Shown: positions 4,345-6,377 of the stretch, one piece after another
Position numbering within the stretch: position 1 is the first letter of the stretch
Layout: each line of letters starts with the position of its first letter
Assembly: GCA_029864945.1 (NCBI GenBank)
Contig: JAOTSL010000194.1
Span: 1 to 6,377, forward strand
Direction of reading: 5' to 3'
DNA length: 6,377 bases
Origin: Gammaproteobacteria bacterium
GTDB taxonomy: Bacteria; Pseudomonadota; Gammaproteobacteria; S012-40
The notes under the pieces: generated by a model
Database searches by the model: none
Seen by the model: only the letters and a program-made list of their open reading frames with translations
What the model was told of the DNA's origin: nothing
Position numbers and translations under genes: made by a program

Positions 4345-6377
4345 TTATAAGTTAAGTTCTTTCTTAACTGAGACATTTGGTTTTTGTGTTAAGGTTTGAA
4401 TTTTTCGGAGTAAATCTTTAGATGTAAATGGTTTTGACAGACGTTGCTCGTATAGTTCCTGTTGATCAGTGTTTAAGTCAGTGTTTGAAAACCCGCTGGC
4501 TAATTGTATTTTAATAGAAGGGTATTGTTTTTTTACAATTGAGGCTAATTTGTATCCATCCATCTCTGGCATGATTACATCACTAAAAAGTATGTCTATC
4601 TGTTCTGATTTTAATATTTCTAATGCATCCTTTCCATTTTTTGCAGAAATCACCTGATAACCTTGCGCGCTTAATATTTCACTGGCAAGATTTCGTAAAG
4701 AGAGTTCATCATCAACGACCAGTATTTTTTCACTGCCTGACAGGTTTTCGTATTTTATTGTGTGTTTTCTTTGTCTGCCATTATTTATTTCCGGAAAGTA
4801 ACGTGGGAAATAAATGGATATACGTGTTCCATGATTAAGCTCAGAATACACGTGTATTGCGCCCTTGGCTCTCTGCACAAAGCCATATACCTGGCTCATT
4901 CCAAGTCCCGTGCCTTTTTCTTGTTTTGTAGTAAAAAACGGCTCAAACATGCGTTGTGATGTTTGGCGGTCCATGCCTATACCCGTGTCGGTGATAGTAA
5001 GTAAAATATAATCGCCTGGGGGGATTTTTAGTTTTCCAATATCCAAATCATCTAGATGGATGTTGTGGGTATCAAGTGTTAACTCTCCTCCATTTGGCAT
5101 GGCGTGCATTGAATTAATGCTCATGTTTAGCAGGGTGTCTTTAAGTTCATTTTTGTCTAACCATACGGGCCAGATCTCATCTTGAAAATTAAACGTTAGT
5201 TTTATTCTCACTGTTAGTGTTTTTTCAAGTAAGTGCTGCTCTTCTTTAATTAGTTGATTGACATCAACTAAATCTGCTGTTGGTGTCTCTGTGCGTGAAA
5301 AAGCGAGGAGTTTTGATGTTAGTTTTTGCGCTCTGTCTCCTGCCTGGTAAATTTGCGCGAGAAAATCAGCATCTTTTGGGTTTTTATTTGCATCTGTTTT
5401 AAGTTGCAAGAGTTCGGTAAAGCCAAGTATCACACCCAGTAAATTATTAAAGTCGTGGGCAATACCGCCAGTGAGTTTACCCAGTGCATCCATTTTTTGT
5501 GTTCGACGCATTTGTTCGTCAAGCAATATTTGTTCAGATGTATCTTGAATCGTACCGATTGTAATTGCAGGTAAACCATTCTCATCATATTGTGTTTCAG
5601 TGTAAACATGGACATGTTTTTCTGTACCGTCTTCTAATTGAATACGATGCGTAACATCATAAGATTTTTTGTTCGTTACTGATTCGAGATAGGCTATTTT
5701 TACAAGAGGTAAATCATCTGGGTGGATATGCTCTGCTATGAGTTCAGGCGAGGGAATTGTATTTTTTGAATCAAGGTCGAGTATACGAAAGACTTCTTCT
5801 GACCATTTCATTGTGTTGTGTATATGGTCTTGTTCCCATCCGCCGATTTTGGCCAGATTTTGTGTGTTTTTCAATTGGATGGCTGTTTGCGTTAATGATT
5901 CTTCGCGCTCCTTTATTTTATCGACCATGCTGTTTAATACCTTTCCAAGAAGGCCAATTTCATCGTTCGACTCACTGATAGGGAAGACTGGGTAAGCGCT
6001 ATTTTCATCTACATCTGCGTGTGCAACGAGAGCATTCACCGGTTTCGTAATGAACTGGTTAAGCCACAATATTCCTGAAATAATGGCAAGAGCTGCAATA
6101 AATAGAAATATTATAATGATCGACTGTCTTGTGGTGTTAAGTGCGGTTGTTAGATTGACTTTTGATTGGCTTATTACTAAGTAGTTATGCCCTGTGTTTG
6201 TTGGCCATGCATAAACGTGAATAAAATGAGATTTGTGGTCAAGTAATAAAGCATTTTCATGATTTTCACTGCTTAATAAATTAGATTGTTGACTGAGCAT
6301 TTTTGGTGAAATATTAAGAGGAGGAGACCCAAGAATATTTCCATCACTGAACACCAGCGAAATTTGAATGTTAGGCG
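4345..6377 (-). CDS. Hybrid sensor histidine kinase (Cache-like, HAMP, PAS, HisKA, HATPase, REC), 5'-truncated
   Basis: The minus-strand frame stays open to the right edge (PNIQISLVFSDGNILG), so the GTG at 6352-6354 is not the true start. Numbering residues from that GTG: 1-70 is the end of an extracytoplasmic sensor, probably Cache-like; 78-98 a membrane helix; about 99-151 HAMP; a short coiled coil; about 165-278 a PAS domain of the PAS_3 kind; then HisKA with phospho-acceptor H300 in GGIAHDFNNLLG. The ATPase domain has an N-box (LLNMSINSMHAMP, N414), G1 DTGIGM (456-461), F-box FEPFFTTK and G2 GTGLGM (481-486). The receiver (about 542-655) has D548-D549, phospho-acceptor D592 in SDVIMPEMDG, S620 and K641 in SKPF. 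All key residues are present, so it should autophosphorylate and pass phosphate to its own receiver; no output domain is attached. It converges on the CBS gene with 4 bases between stops. A first membrane helix and most of the sensor should lie beyond the window. Confidence 0.95.
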   Translation of the reverse strand, partial: PNIQISLVFSDGNILGSPPLNISPKMLSQQSNLLSSENHENALLLDHKSHFIHVYAWPTNTGHNYLVISQSKVNLTTALNTTRQSIIIIFLFIAALAIISGILWLNQFITKPVNALVAHADVDENSAYPVFPISESNDEIGLLGKVLNSMVDKIKEREESLTQTAIQLKNTQNLAKIGGWEQDHIHNTMKWSEEVFRILDLDSKNTIPSPELIAEHIHPDDLPLVKIAYLESVTNKKSYDVTHRIQLEDGTEKHVHVYTETQYDENGLPAITIGTIQDTSEQILLDEQMRRTQKMDALGKLTGGIAHDFNNLLGVILGFTELLQLKTDANKNPKDADFLAQIYQAGDRAQKLTSKLLAFSRTETPTADLVDVNQLIKEEQHLLEKTLTVRIKLTFNFQDEIWPVWLDKNELKDTLLNMSINSMHAMPNGGELTLDTHNIHLDDLDIGKLKIPPGDYILLTITDTGIGMDRQTSQRMFEPFFTTKQEKGTGLGMSQVYGFVQRAKGAIHVYSELNHGTRISIYFPRYFPEINNGRQRKHTIKYENLSGSEKILVVDDELSLRNLASEILSAQGYQVISAKNGKDALEILKSEQIDILFSDVIMPEMDGYKLASIVKKQYPSIKIQLASGFSNTDLNTDQQELYEQRLSKPFTSKDLLRKIQTLTQKPNVSVKKELNL
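4350..4369. terminator. Weak hairpin at the convergent gene junction
   Basis: AGTTAAG (4350-4356) and CTTAACT (4363-4369) can form a 7-bp stem with a 6-base loop. It lies inside the last codons of the kinase gene, just past the CBS stop codon. On the minus strand the stem is followed by TATAAAATATTATTT, only loosely a U-tract. The stem is AT-rich, so termination would be inefficient; it may serve both convergent transcripts. Confidence 0.3.

Noticed and set aside
4469..5995. Several plus-strand frames inside the kinase gene, and one minus-strand frame at 5430-5615
   Set aside because: All overlap conserved receiver, ATPase, HisKA or PAS coding sequence and have cysteine- and phenylalanine-rich antisense-type composition.
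6352..6354. GTG as the true start of the histidine kinase
   Set aside because: The frame continues upstream to the window edge with sensor-like sequence, and a sensor of this type should have an N-terminal membrane helix that is not in view.

Overview
The window looks like a stretch of chromosome from an AT-rich proteobacterium, most likely a gammaproteobacterium. The grounds are family-level resemblance: a diguanylate-cyclase/phosphodiesterase protein, a Cache-PAS hybrid histidine kinase, and a DUF1538 membrane pair with a PII-like protein of the type I associate with marine or halophilic and methylotrophic gammaproteobacteria. The species cannot be fixed from the sequence alone. Both ends cut through genes.

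Layout, left to right. (i) 2-922, plus strand: the C-terminal part of a GGDEF-EAL protein whose EAL phosphodiesterase domain is complete. (ii) 1092-1553, plus: a small soluble TPR protein with its own Shine-Dalgarno and a short GSxxQ repeat near the N-terminus. (iii) 1554-2024: a 471-base stretch with no convincing intact gene. It holds an interrupted minus-strand reading frame, an 8-bp inverted repeat, and an 87-bp MITE-like element with near-perfect terminal inverted repeats. (iv) 2025-4340, plus: a tight four-gene operon of two paralogous DUF1538 membrane proteins (UmpA/UmpB-like), a PII-like signalling protein and a twin-CBS protein. Its junctions are a 1-base overlap, a 26-base gap with a strong ribosome binding site, and a 4-base overlap. 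(v) 4345-6377, minus: a hybrid histidine kinase (sensor remnant, transmembrane helix, HAMP, PAS, HisKA, HATPase, receiver) that runs off the right edge and converges on the operon with only 4 bases between stop codons.

The most interesting part is the four-gene operon. A DUF1538 pair has, as I recall, been reported once as a two-component Na+(Li+,K+)/H+ antiporter in a halophile. Here the pair is translationally linked to two small proteins from families that usually sense adenine nucleotides or other small molecules. The simplest reading is a heteromeric cation/proton antiporter whose activity is gated by a divergent PII protein and a CBS protein. That is inference from gene order and family knowledge. 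The flanking c-di-GMP and histidine-kinase genes indicate a signalling-rich neighbourhood, but nothing in the sequence ties them to the transporter.
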